Assembly (NCBI GenBank): GCA_023254055.1
Contig: JALQYN010000012.1
Span: 1-64,000 of the forward strand
Reading direction: 5' to 3'
From: Polaribacter sp.
GTDB lineage: Bacteria > Bacteroidota > Bacteroidia > Flavobacteriales > Flavobacteriaceae
DNA: 64,000 nucleotides
This document shows, one piece after another, positions 39,763 through 48,362 of this stretch. The stretch's first letter is position 1. The number at the start of each line of letters is the position of its first letter. Under the pieces are notes generated by a model. That model made no database searches, was not told the origin of the DNA, and worked only from the letters and a program-made list of their open reading frames with translations. Position numbers and translations under genes: made by a program.

Positions 39763-40330
39763 CAACTATTTAGCTTTAAGAGTAAAAGAATTGAGAAACC
39801 AGAAAGGAATGTCACAAGAATTTCTAGCAGAAGAATCTGGTTTAAGTTTACGAACTATTCAGCGGATTGAAAAAGGGGAGTCAAACCCAACAGGTGAGTC
39901 ATTGAAGCGATTAGCAAATGCATTAAATGTAAGTCCAGATGAGTTGATAGATTGGTCTGTAAAAGAAGATAAAAAATATTTAACGTATCTTAATCTCTCT
40001 GCACTTACATTTCTATTTTTCCCATTACTCGGAGTTTTAATTCCATTTATACTTTGGACATCGAAAAAAGGTAAGATTAAAAACATCAATAAGTTGGGTA
40101 AAGATTTAATCAATTTCGAAATCACATGGACAATACTGCTATTTTTTATCCCTATAGTATTGTTATTAATCTCAAAAATCGGACTCACAGACCAAATAAC
40201 TTTAAGTACATTTTTTATGGTTATTGGCTTTTTGTATGTCGCCAATTTAGTATTAATATTAATAAATACATTGAGAATTAACAATAAAAAAGAGGTGATA
40301 TATAGTCCTCGAATTAAGTTTTTAAAATAA
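39755..40330 (+). CDS. XRE-family HTH regulator with C-terminal membrane domain; cassette 1
   Basis: LRVKELRNQKGMSQEFLAEESGLSLRTIQRIEKGESNPTGESLKRLANALNV plus hydrophobic C-terminus; overlaps upstream ORF by 8 nt. Confidence 0.88.
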   Translation: MDNNYLALRVKELRNQKGMSQEFLAEESGLSLRTIQRIEKGESNPTGESLKRLANALNVSPDELIDWSVKEDKKYLTYLNLSALTFLFFPLLGVLIPFILWTSKKGKIKNINKLGKDLINFEITWTILLFFIPIVLLLISKIGLTDQITLSTFFMVIGFLYVANLVLILINTLRINNKKEVIYSPRIKFLK

Positions 40331-40340
40331 AAAAGCCAGC

Positions 40341-40472
40341 GTACAACAACGTGTATAGTTAATTGCTTGGTTCTTTCCTACTTTGGAAATTCCTTCAGAA
40401 TTTCCTCTGGTTCGTTTTCTTTTGTTAACTTAGTTCTAGCCAACGCAACTAGCCATACACAACACGTTGTGC
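40341..40472. repeat. attC-like repeat B (132 bp)
   Basis: GTACAACAACGTGTATAGTTAATTGCTTGGTTCT...GGAAATTCcttcaGAATTTCC...AGTTCTAGCCAACGCAACTAGCCATACACAACACGTTGTGC. Confidence 0.87.
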
Positions 40473-40496
40473 TTCATTATCAGAAAACGCTAACCA

Positions 40497-41225
40497 ATGA
40501 TAAAATTCTTTCGAAAAATAAGGCAAAACTTACTTATGAAAAATAAAACAGGTAAATACCTAAAATATGCCATTGGTGAGATTCTTTTGGTGATTATCGG
40601 AATCCTTATAGCAGTATCTATTAATGGTTGGAATGAAGACCGAAAGCTAAAAAAAGCAGAGCAGTCTATTCTTAAAGACCTTAAACAAGAAATGATAATA
40701 AATAAGAAAGCTTTGGAATATGCAATTGAGGAAAACGAAAAATCCTTTCAAACCGCAATAGAAATGAGAGCGCTTTTTAGAGACAGAGCAGCTTTTGATA
40801 AAATGTCAGATAGTCTGTTTTTTGAATCATTCAGAAAATTGAATTGGAACGTCACTTATGATTCGCAAAATGGGATACTTAATTCTATAATCTCTTCAGG
40901 ACAAATCAATCATCTTTCTAATAAGGAACTAAAATATTTACTCGCATCTCTAAAGGAATTGACAATAGATGCTATAGAAAATACACGAAAAATTGAAGCC
41001 CAAAGAGATGATTTGATTAAATCAGCTTGGACTAATGCCATGATTATTAAAGATGGAAAAAATGTAGGATTAAATGTGAAATCAATGTATGAGAATCCAG
41101 AATTTAGATGGGCAACGAACCATCTTTTTTATTTTCAACGTAAAGATGGATTAAAAGAAGAAAAAGAGCTAGCCGCAACTTTAGAGAATATTATTGAACT
41201 TATTAATGAAAATATTAATAAATAA
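40497..41225 (+). CDS. DUF6090-type single-pass membrane protein; cassette 2
   Basis: YLKYAIGEILLVIIGILIAVSINGWNEDRKLKKAEQSILKDLKQEM. Confidence 0.82.
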   Translation: MIKFFRKIRQNLLMKNKTGKYLKYAIGEILLVIIGILIAVSINGWNEDRKLKKAEQSILKDLKQEMIINKKALEYAIEENEKSFQTAIEMRALFRDRAAFDKMSDSLFFESFRKLNWNVTYDSQNGILNSIISSGQINHLSNKELKYLLASLKELTIDAIENTRKIEAQRDDLIKSAWTNAMIIKDGKNVGLNVKSMYENPEFRWATNHLFYFQRKDGLKEEKELAATLENIIELINENINK

Positions 41226-41230
41226 CGAAA

Positions 41231-41281
41231 GCACAACAATGGCTATAAGTAATTACTTGTTCTCGCATACTTCTGAAAATC
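41231..41281. repeat. attC-like repeat C, left arm only (truncated)
   Basis: GCACAACAATGGCTATAAGTAATTACTTGTTCTCGCATACTTCTGAAAATCC then abrupt switch to the rpmE2 terminator. Confidence 0.7.
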
Positions 41282-41284
41282 CAA

Positions 41285-41317
41285 TAAAAAAAGCTCCAAC
41301 AAATGTTGGAGCTTTTT
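41285..41317. terminator. Terminator hairpin (3' of rpmE2)
   Basis: AAAAAAGCTCCAACaaatGTTGGAGCTTTTT. Confidence 0.85.
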
Positions 41318-41341
41318 AATATGTTTAAAATTCTAAGAAAT

Positions 41342-41593
41342 TTATTTCTTGAATTTTGCGTATTTGTTTTTGAACTTGTCAATACGTCCTGCAGCATCAA
41401 TTAATTTAGACTTACCAGTGTAAAACGGGTGAGATGTTCTAGAAATCTCTAATTTAATTAGCGGATATTCTACACCATCAACTTCTAAATTCTCTTTTGT
41501 ATTAGCAGTAGACTTTGTTAAAAAAACATCTCCGTTAGACATGTCTTTGAAAGCCACCATTCTATAATTTTCTGGGTGTATACCTTTTTTCAT
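41342..41593 (-). CDS. rpmE2: 50S ribosomal protein L31 type B
   Basis: MKKGIHPENYRMVAFKDMSNGDVFLTKST...ISRTSHPFYTGKSKLIDAAGRIDKF. Confidence 0.95.
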   Translation of the reverse strand: MKKGIHPENYRMVAFKDMSNGDVFLTKSTANTKENLEVDGVEYPLIKLEISRTSHPFYTGKSKLIDAAGRIDKFKNKYAKFKK

Positions 41594-41768
41594 CTTACTA
41601 TTACTTTTATAATCTTTTTAATATTTTGTTTATAAAAGAGTGAAGCTGGTAAATTCTTACTCTTATCTCTAAATAACGAGCATTAAGTTATTTGAGGGTG
41701 CAAATTTAACGATATTTTTAAGATTACAAAGAAATAATTTATTTAATTTGTGTAAAATTACATCCACC

Positions 41769-42809
41769 ATGCGTTTATCAAAATATATTTCTTTAATAGC
41801 ACTACTTTTAATCGTTTTTACTTCTTGTAATGATGCCTATAAATTTAAGTTAACTACAACTAAAAAAATAGTAATCAACCAATTAGCGACAGCTACATTA
41901 ACAGAAGTTAATAACAAACCAATAGATTCTATTCAGTTTTTCGTAAACGGAAAAAGAGTTGCTTCTAAAGGGAATTCCATAAATATAAACACAAAAGAAT
42001 TAGGCGTAGGAAAGTTTACGGTAACGGCGCTGGCCTTTTATCCTGAGAAAACTAAAAAAGTAAATAATTCTATTGAAGTTTTATCAAATATAGAACCTTC
42101 AATTTACAGCTATAAATTAATCAACACCTATCCACATGATAAAACTTCGTATACACAAGGGTTGGAATTTTACAATGGTTTCTTATATGAAACTACAGGA
42201 AAAAAAGGAAAATCTGTATTGCGTAAAATAGCATTAAAAACTGGAAAGGTTTTACAAGAGACAAAATTAGATGCCAAATACTTTGGAGAAGGAATGACAA
42301 TTTTAAATGGCAATATTTTTTGGTTAACATGGCAGGCTAGAAAAGGATTTATATACGACTTAGAAACCTTTAAACAGAAAGGCGAATTTGCTTACACTTG
42401 GAGTGCTGAGGGATGGGGTTTGACAAATGATGGAACACACTTAATAAAATCTGACGGGACACATAAAATTTGGTTTTTAGACCCTGAAACACAAAAAGAG
42501 AAAAAATCAATTCAAGTATATACCAATAAATATTCTTTAAAAGAATTGAATGAAATAGAATACATCAACGGAAAAATTTATGCCAATAAATGGCAGCAAA
42601 ACTCGATTGTAATTATTGATGCTAAAACCGGAATTGTAGAAGGTGTTGCCAATTTATCGGGGTTGAAAAAAGAAATTGAAAAATCGCAAACCATAACCGA
42701 TCAAGACGAAGTTTTAAACGGAATTGCATTTGACAAAGAAACAGGTAGAATTTTTGTAACCGGAAAACATTGGGGAAAACTTTTTGAAATAGAGTTAGTA
42801 AAGCAATAA
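41769..42809 (+). CDS. Glutaminyl-peptide cyclotransferase (plant-type, beta-propeller), lipoprotein
   Basis: PHDKTSYTQGLEFYNGFLYETTG, NEIEYINGKIYANKWQ. Confidence 0.9.
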   Translation: MRLSKYISLIALLLIVFTSCNDAYKFKLTTTKKIVINQLATATLTEVNNKPIDSIQFFVNGKRVASKGNSININTKELGVGKFTVTALAFYPEKTKKVNNSIEVLSNIEPSIYSYKLINTYPHDKTSYTQGLEFYNGFLYETTGKKGKSVLRKIALKTGKVLQETKLDAKYFGEGMTILNGNIFWLTWQARKGFIYDLETFKQKGEFAYTWSAEGWGLTNDGTHLIKSDGTHKIWFLDPETQKEKKSIQVYTNKYSLKELNEIEYINGKIYANKWQQNSIVIIDAKTGIVEGVANLSGLKKEIEKSQTITDQDEVLNGIAFDKETGRIFVTGKHWGKLFEIELVKQ

Positions 42810-42858
42810 TAACAATATCTAAATCAATTAAAAGTTATATTTTTATACAAATTGAAGT

Positions 42859-44373
42859 ATGAGATATTTTGTTACCGTAATTTTGTGTTTGTTGTTGTTT
42901 TCTGTAAGCTCTTGCAGAAAAGATTTTAGCACTATTCCCAGTTTCGGTAAACTTACTTTTTCTAAAGACACCGTTTTTTTAGATACTGTTTTTACAAACA
43001 TTGGCTCTAGCACTTACAACCTCAAAGTTTATAATACTAGCAGCTCTGCAATTACAATTCCGTCTATACAATTAGAAAACGGAAATGCTTCTAATTACAG
43101 AATTAGTGTTGATGGAATCCCTGCTAAAACCTTTCAAAACATCGATATTTTAGCCAAAGACAGCTTATATATTTTTGTTGAAACGACTATCGATTATGCC
43201 GCTGTTACAAATCCCATTTATACTGATAAAATTATTTTTGATACAGGAAATAACCAACAAGATGTAGATTTGGTAACGCTTGTTCAAGATGCTACTTTTA
43301 TTTATCCGGGACGAAATGCTATTTCCATGAAAATAGATTCCCTTTCTTTAGACGGAAAACCAACCACCATTAAAGGACGTTTTTTAACTGATTCTGAATT
43401 AACTTTTACCAATACAAAACCCTATGTTATTTATGGTTATGCTGCTATTCCAGAAAACAAAACAGCGACTATAGAAGCGGGTGCTAAATTGTATTTTCAT
43501 AACGATTCTGGTATCATCGTCGATAAAAAAGCCAGTTTAAAAGTAACAGGAACCATTAATAATAAAGTTGTTTTTGAAGGCGACCGATTAGAACATCGTT
43601 TTGATGCTGTTCCAGGACAGTGGGGAACCATTTGGATGCGTGCAGGGAGTAAAGAAAATGAAATTAATCACGCCATAATTAAAAACGGCATTGTTGGAAT
43701 ATTAGTAGATTCTTTAGGCTCTAACGCTCCTACTTTATCTATAAAAAACACAGAGATTTACAACAATTCTAATTTCGGAATTTTGGGAAGAGAGACCAAT
43801 ATTAAAGGAGAAAATTTAGTTATCGGAAACACAGGACAATCTGCTTTGGCATGCACAATTGGCGGAACTTATAATTTTACACATGCTACTTTTGCAAATT
43901 ACTGGAACAATAGCATACGACAACTTCCTGCTGTTTTAGTGAATAATTTTTTTACCTATGTAGATGCTAATAATCAAGAAATTACAGAAACAAGAGATTT
44001 ACACGCTGCTAATTTCACCAATTGCATCATTGCTGGAAACAACAATATAGAGTTTGTATTAGACAAAGTAACCGGGAGCTTGTTTAACTACTCGATACAA
44101 AATAACATGATTCAGTTTAACGACATTGACAACACGTTTGCTAACAATACTGAATTAGATTTTAACGATACTTCTCATTATCAAAATAATATTATAAACG
44201 GAACAGTTCATTTTAAAGATTCTTTTACCAATCAATTTAATATTGGTCAAAATAACGAAGGAATCAACAAAGCATTAAACAGTGCTTCGCAAGCAATTCC
44301 TTTAGATATTTTAGGAACTGACAGAACAACTTCTCCAGATATCGGGGCATATCAACACATCACTTTTCAGTAA
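42859..44373 (+). CDS. Secreted lipoprotein, right-handed parallel beta-helix-like
   Basis: LLLFSVSSCRKDF lipobox; repetitive NNTEIYNNSNFGI-type strands; C-term SPDIGAYQ. Confidence 0.65.
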   Translation: MRYFVTVILCLLLFSVSSCRKDFSTIPSFGKLTFSKDTVFLDTVFTNIGSSTYNLKVYNTSSSAITIPSIQLENGNASNYRISVDGIPAKTFQNIDILAKDSLYIFVETTIDYAAVTNPIYTDKIIFDTGNNQQDVDLVTLVQDATFIYPGRNAISMKIDSLSLDGKPTTIKGRFLTDSELTFTNTKPYVIYGYAAIPENKTATIEAGAKLYFHNDSGIIVDKKASLKVTGTINNKVVFEGDRLEHRFDAVPGQWGTIWMRAGSKENEINHAIIKNGIVGILVDSLGSNAPTLSIKNTEIYNNSNFGILGRETNIKGENLVIGNTGQSALACTIGGTYNFTHATFANYWNNSIRQLPAVLVNNFFTYVDANNQEITETRDLHAANFTNCIIAGNNNIEFVLDKVTGSLFNYSIQNNMIQFNDIDNTFANNTELDFNDTSHYQNNIINGTVHFKDSFTNQFNIGQNNEGINKALNSASQAIPLDILGTDRTTSPDIGAYQHITFQ

Positions 44374-44457
44374 TATTTTAACTACTAAATTAATTATATT
44401 GTAAGGTTAATTAACTTCTTCGTCAAAATAGGCAGAACGAATTTAAAAACCTTAAAC

Positions 44458-45009
44458 ATGAAAAAATTATTTTTAGCAATTTTATTAATCAGTATTTCAA
44501 TAACTACTTTTGGTCAAGAAAAATTAAAAACTACAAGTGGTCATATTAAATTTTTCTCTACAACTCCTGCAGAAGATATTGAAGCAAACAACTATAAAGC
44601 AATTAGCAATTTAACGCCATCAACAGGTGATCTTGTTTTTTCAATTCCAATGCAAAGTTTTGAATTTGAAAAAGCATTGATGCAAAAACACTACAACTCA
44701 AAGAAATTTTTAAACACAAAAAAATTCCCGAAAGCAAAATTTAAAGGAAACATTACCAATTTATCAGCAATTAATTTTTCTAAAGACGGAACGTACGCTG
44801 CTGATGTTTCTGGTGATTTAACTATTCATGGAGTTACCAATAAAGTATCAGAAAAAATGATGCTTACAATTAAAAATGGTGCTGTTACAGGAACCACTTC
44901 TTTTGATATTACACTTGCAGATTATGATGTTGTTTTTACCAAAGGAAAACCATCAAAAAACATTGCAAAAAGTGTAAAGATTACTGCCAATTTAAATTAC
45001 ACAAAATAA
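44458..45009 (+). CDS. YceI-family protein
   Basis: Signal peptide; FKGNITNL...DVSGDLTIHGVTNKV. Confidence 0.88.
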   Translation: MKKLFLAILLISISITTFGQEKLKTTSGHIKFFSTTPAEDIEANNYKAISNLTPSTGDLVFSIPMQSFEFEKALMQKHYNSKKFLNTKKFPKAKFKGNITNLSAINFSKDGTYAADVSGDLTIHGVTNKVSEKMMLTIKNGAVTGTTSFDITLADYDVVFTKGKPSKNIAKSVKITANLNYTK

Positions 45010-45015
45010 AACAGT

Positions 45016-45477
45016 ATGAAATCTAAAATTATTAAAATTGTTTTAGCACTTATTGTTATTGCTATTGGAGTTGTTGCCTACTTGTGGTTTATGCCACACA
45101 GAAATGTGCAATCAGTTAAAGCTTTTAAAACAATTGATGCAACAGCATTAGTCAATGAGTTTTTAACAGACAAAGAAAAAGCCAACGCATTGTATTTAGA
45201 TAGTGATGAAGGTGAATCTAAAGTATTGATTGTAACAGGAATAGTTGCAAAAATCTCTAAAGATCAACTTGGTCAGCAAGTAATTTTATTAAAAAATAAA
45301 AAAGATAAAATGGGAGTTTCTTGTTCTTTCACTTTAGAAACAAACAACCAAGTAAATACAATTAAAATTGGAGATCACATTTCTATAAAAGGCGTTATCC
45401 GTTCTGGAGCAGAATATGACGAAGATTTAGATTTAATTGAAAATGTAATTATAGAAAAAAGTGCATTGATAAAATAA
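45016..45477 (+). CDS. OB-fold (tRNA_anti-like) membrane-anchored protein
   Basis: TM N-terminus plus OB-like KVLIVTGIVAKISKDQLGQQVILL. Confidence 0.6.
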   Translation: MKSKIIKIVLALIVIAIGVVAYLWFMPHRNVQSVKAFKTIDATALVNEFLTDKEKANALYLDSDEGESKVLIVTGIVAKISKDQLGQQVILLKNKKDKMGVSCSFTLETNNQVNTIKIGDHISIKGVIRSGAEYDEDLDLIENVIIEKSALIK

Positions 45478-45497
45478 TTTATTACTCCTTTTTAAAG

Positions 45498-45530
45498 AAA
45501 AAGCAGTTAAGATATCTTAACTGCTTTTTT
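45498..45530. terminator. Bidirectional terminator hairpin
   Basis: AAAAAGCAGTTAAGATATCTTAACTGCTTTTTT. Confidence 0.85.
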
Positions 45531-45542
45531 ATTTTAATTACA

Positions 45543-46823
45543 TTAATTTTTATAAACTTTTCCTTCTTTCATTACAAAAACTACATTTTCCATGGTTTTA
45601 ATATTTTTTGTTGGATCGTCATTTACAGCAATGATATCTGCAAAAAAACCTTTTTGAATCTGACCTATTTCGGTTGACATGTTTAAGATTTTTGCATTGG
45701 TTATTGTAGCAGACTGTATTGTTTCCATTGCCGGCATTCCTGCTTCAACCATAAATCCGAATTCTTTTCCGTTTTCTCCATGTTTAAAAACTCCAGCATC
45801 TGTACCGAATGCAATTCCGACTCCAGCTTTATACGCTTTACCAAAAGTACCTTGTATTTTTGGCCCAATATCTAAGGCTTTAGGAACAATAATGGCTGGG
45901 TAATATCCTTTTATTTTTGCTTTTTCAGTTACCTCTTTTCCTGCTGTGATGGTAGGCACTATATAGGCATCGTATTTGACCATTAATTTCATGGTAGCTT
46001 CACTCATCAACGTTCCGTGCTCAATCGTTTTTACACCTCCTAAAATTGCTCGTTGCATTCCTTCATCACCATGTGCATGCGCTGCAACATGCATTCCGTA
46101 ATCTTTTGCTGTTTCGCAAATTGCTTTAATTTCTTCTAGAGTAAACTGTGGATTTTGACCACTTTTAGCAACACTTAAAACACCACCTGTTGCGGTTATT
46201 TTAATCACATCTGCTCCATTTTTATAGCGTTGTCTTACCGCTTTTTTTGCATCATCTACACTGTTTACAACTCCTTCTTTTGGCCCTGGGTCTCCAGTTA
46301 ATTTCTTACTCATTCCGTTTGTTGGATCTGCGTGACCACCTGTTGTTGCCAATGATTTTTCTGCAGTAAAAATTCTCGGCCCTATAATTTTTCCAGCATT
46401 AATGGCATTCCGTAATGAAACATTTACGCCACTCCCCCCTAAATCTCTAACGGTTGTAAAGCCTGCTTCTAAAGTTACTTTTGCATAATTTACAGAGTTG
46501 TACGCAATATCTGCATCATCATTCGTAAAACGTTCAATATATGCTGAAGGATTTGATTCAGATTCTAAATGAACATGCATATCAATCAAACCAGGCATCA
46601 CAATTTTATCTTTTAGATAGATAATTTTATCTACTTTGCTTTTGGGTTGCACATATCCATTGTGGATATTGACAATCTTATTTCCTTCTACAACAATGGT
46701 TTTTCTGTTTTCAATTTTACCTGTTTTTGTATCAACCAATTTACCACATAAGATATATGTTTTTTGAGCAGATACAACTGCAACAGATAATATTAAAATA
46801 AGAGACAGCAATACTTTTTTCAT
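45543..46823 (-). CDS. Secreted amidohydrolase (imidazolonepropionase/prolidase-like)
   Basis: VMPGLIDMHVHLES, HAHGDEGMQRAILGGVKTIEHG, FGTDAGVF. Confidence 0.9.
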   Translation of the reverse strand: MKKVLLSLILILSVAVVSAQKTYILCGKLVDTKTGKIENRKTIVVEGNKIVNIHNGYVQPKSKVDKIIYLKDKIVMPGLIDMHVHLESESNPSAYIERFTNDDADIAYNSVNYAKVTLEAGFTTVRDLGGSGVNVSLRNAINAGKIIGPRIFTAEKSLATTGGHADPTNGMSKKLTGDPGPKEGVVNSVDDAKKAVRQRYKNGADVIKITATGGVLSVAKSGQNPQFTLEEIKAICETAKDYGMHVAAHAHGDEGMQRAILGGVKTIEHGTLMSEATMKLMVKYDAYIVPTITAGKEVTEKAKIKGYYPAIIVPKALDIGPKIQGTFGKAYKAGVGIAFGTDAGVFKHGENGKEFGFMVEAGMPAMETIQSATITNAKILNMSTEIGQIQKGFFADIIAVNDDPTKNIKTMENVVFVMKEGKVYKN

Positions 46824-46912
46824 GATTCTTGTTTTTAGATTTTATAAATGTATTAAAAAATGAGTAGATTGCTTGCTTAATTTAAAGCTTTCAAAAAAGA
46901 ATACGAGTTTAG

Positions 46913-47593
46913 ATGAAAAATGTTATAATTACAGGAACAAGCAGAGGAATTGGCTTTGAGCTAGCAAAACTTTTTGCCAATGCCAATCATAATGTATTAG
47001 CCATTTCTAGAAATTCAGAAACAATTTTAAAATTAAATCATCCTAAAATCAAGGCATTATCAGTTGATATTTCTGATGAAATAGATATTAAAAAAGTGAT
47101 AGATTTTGTTTCATCTACATGGAAAAGTGTTGACATTATCATTCATAATGCTGGCATGTTAGTAAACAAACCTTTTACAGAAATCAATTCTAAAGATTTT
47201 TTAGAGGTATATAAAGTAAATATTTTTGGAGTTGCTGAATTGACAAAAAGTATGATTCCTTTTTTACAAAAAGGGAGTCATGTTGTTACAATTAGCAGTA
47301 TGGGCGGAATTCAAGGAAGTTTAAAATTCCCTGGATTAGCCGCTTATAGTTCATCAAAAGGAGCTGTTATTACATTATCAGAATTATTAGCAGAAGAATA
47401 TAAAGAGCAAGGAATTGCTTTTAATGTATTAGCACTTGGAGCAGTACAAACAGAAATGTTAGAAGAGGCTTTTCCTGGCTATAAAGCACCAACAAGTGCT
47501 AAAGAAATGGCATCTTATATTTTTAATTTTTCATTAACTGGAAATCAATTTTACAACGGTAAAGTATTGCAAGTTTCAAGTACAAATCCGTAA
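46913..47593 (+). CDS. SDR family oxidoreductase
   Basis: VIITGTSRGIGFELAKLFA, HNAG, YSSSKGAV. Confidence 0.9.
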   Translation: MKNVIITGTSRGIGFELAKLFANANHNVLAISRNSETILKLNHPKIKALSVDISDEIDIKKVIDFVSSTWKSVDIIIHNAGMLVNKPFTEINSKDFLEVYKVNIFGVAELTKSMIPFLQKGSHVVTISSMGGIQGSLKFPGLAAYSSSKGAVITLSELLAEEYKEQGIAFNVLALGAVQTEMLEEAFPGYKAPTSAKEMASYIFNFSLTGNQFYNGKVLQVSSTNP

Positions 47594-47606
47594 AACAACA
47601 AAGAGC

Positions 47607-47701
47607 TGTCACTTCGAGTGATTTTCTGAAAAGAAAATTGTATCGAGAAGTGATCAATTCTCGATACAAAAATTTTATTCAAAATTTTCACTCGAACTGA
47701 C
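47607..47701. repeat. Nested palindromic repeat (family P3)
   Basis: TGTCActTCGAGTG...TTGTATCGAGAA gtgatcaa TTCTCGATACAA...CACTCGAaCTGACA. Confidence 0.85.
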
Positions 47702-47711
47702 AAATTATATT

Positions 47712-48305
47712 TTGCAACACCACTATCAAACATACATTCCAGAGAAAGCAATTCCGATTGTTCAGTATTTAATTGAGCAACATCATTTTACATTAAAAAT
47801 TGTCAACCAAAGACAAACAAAACATGGTGACTTTAGAAAAATGCCAAATGGCAGATTTCAAATCACCATTAATAACAGTCTGAATCCATATCAGTTTTTA
47901 TTAACCTTGATTCATGAAATTGCACATCATGTGACTTATCAAAAATTTGGAAGAGTTCAACCTCACGGAAAAGAATGGAAAACTATTTTTCAGCATTTAA
48001 TGCTGCCTTTTTTACAACCAGATATTTTTCCAAATCATTTGCTACCAATTTTAGCTAATTATTTAAAAAACCCGAGAGCTAGTACAGATGCTGATGTAAA
48101 ATTGTCCTTAGCTTTTAAAGAGTATAGCAAAGAAATCGGAAAGAATTATATCTTCGAAGTACCTTACGGAAGTTTATTTAAATTTAAGAAAGGGATTTAC
48201 AAACGAGGAAACAAAAGAAGAACTCGTTTTGAATGTTTACACACTACAAATAAACGAGTCTATTTATTCAATCAAAATGTAGAAGTTGAAATCTATAAAG
48301 AGTAG
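47712..48305 (+). CDS. SprT-like zinc metalloprotease-domain protein
   Basis: LIHEIAHHVTYQKFGRVQPHGKEWK; TTG start codon. Confidence 0.87.
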   Translation: MQHHYQTYIPEKAIPIVQYLIEQHHFTLKIVNQRQTKHGDFRKMPNGRFQITINNSLNPYQFLLTLIHEIAHHVTYQKFGRVQPHGKEWKTIFQHLMLPFLQPDIFPNHLLPILANYLKNPRASTDADVKLSLAFKEYSKEIGKNYIFEVPYGSLFKFKKGIYKRGNKRRTRFECLHTTNKRVYLFNQNVEVEIYKE

Positions 48306-48362
48306 CTATTACACCTACAAAAACTAAGCAAGAAGTTATTTTCAAAACTAAAAAACCGAAAC

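Noticed and set aside
39859-40284. 141-aa - strand ORF
   Set aside because: Antisense to the XRE regulator; no motif.
37244-41281. Classical integron with canonical attC sites
   Set aside because: The cores do not fit RYYYAAC/GTTRRRY beyond AAC/GTT and no IntI-type tyrosine recombinase is in the window, so only an attC-like geometry is claimed.
37244-41281. Insertion sequence or transposon explanation for the repeats
   Set aside because: No transposase ORF and no constant target-site duplication; the edge 9-mers vary per module and pair internally, which does not fit fixed terminal inverted repeats.
21829-45009. Two YceI-family proteins (21829 and 44458) as a recent duplication
   Set aside because: Sequences are clearly divergent and in unrelated contexts.
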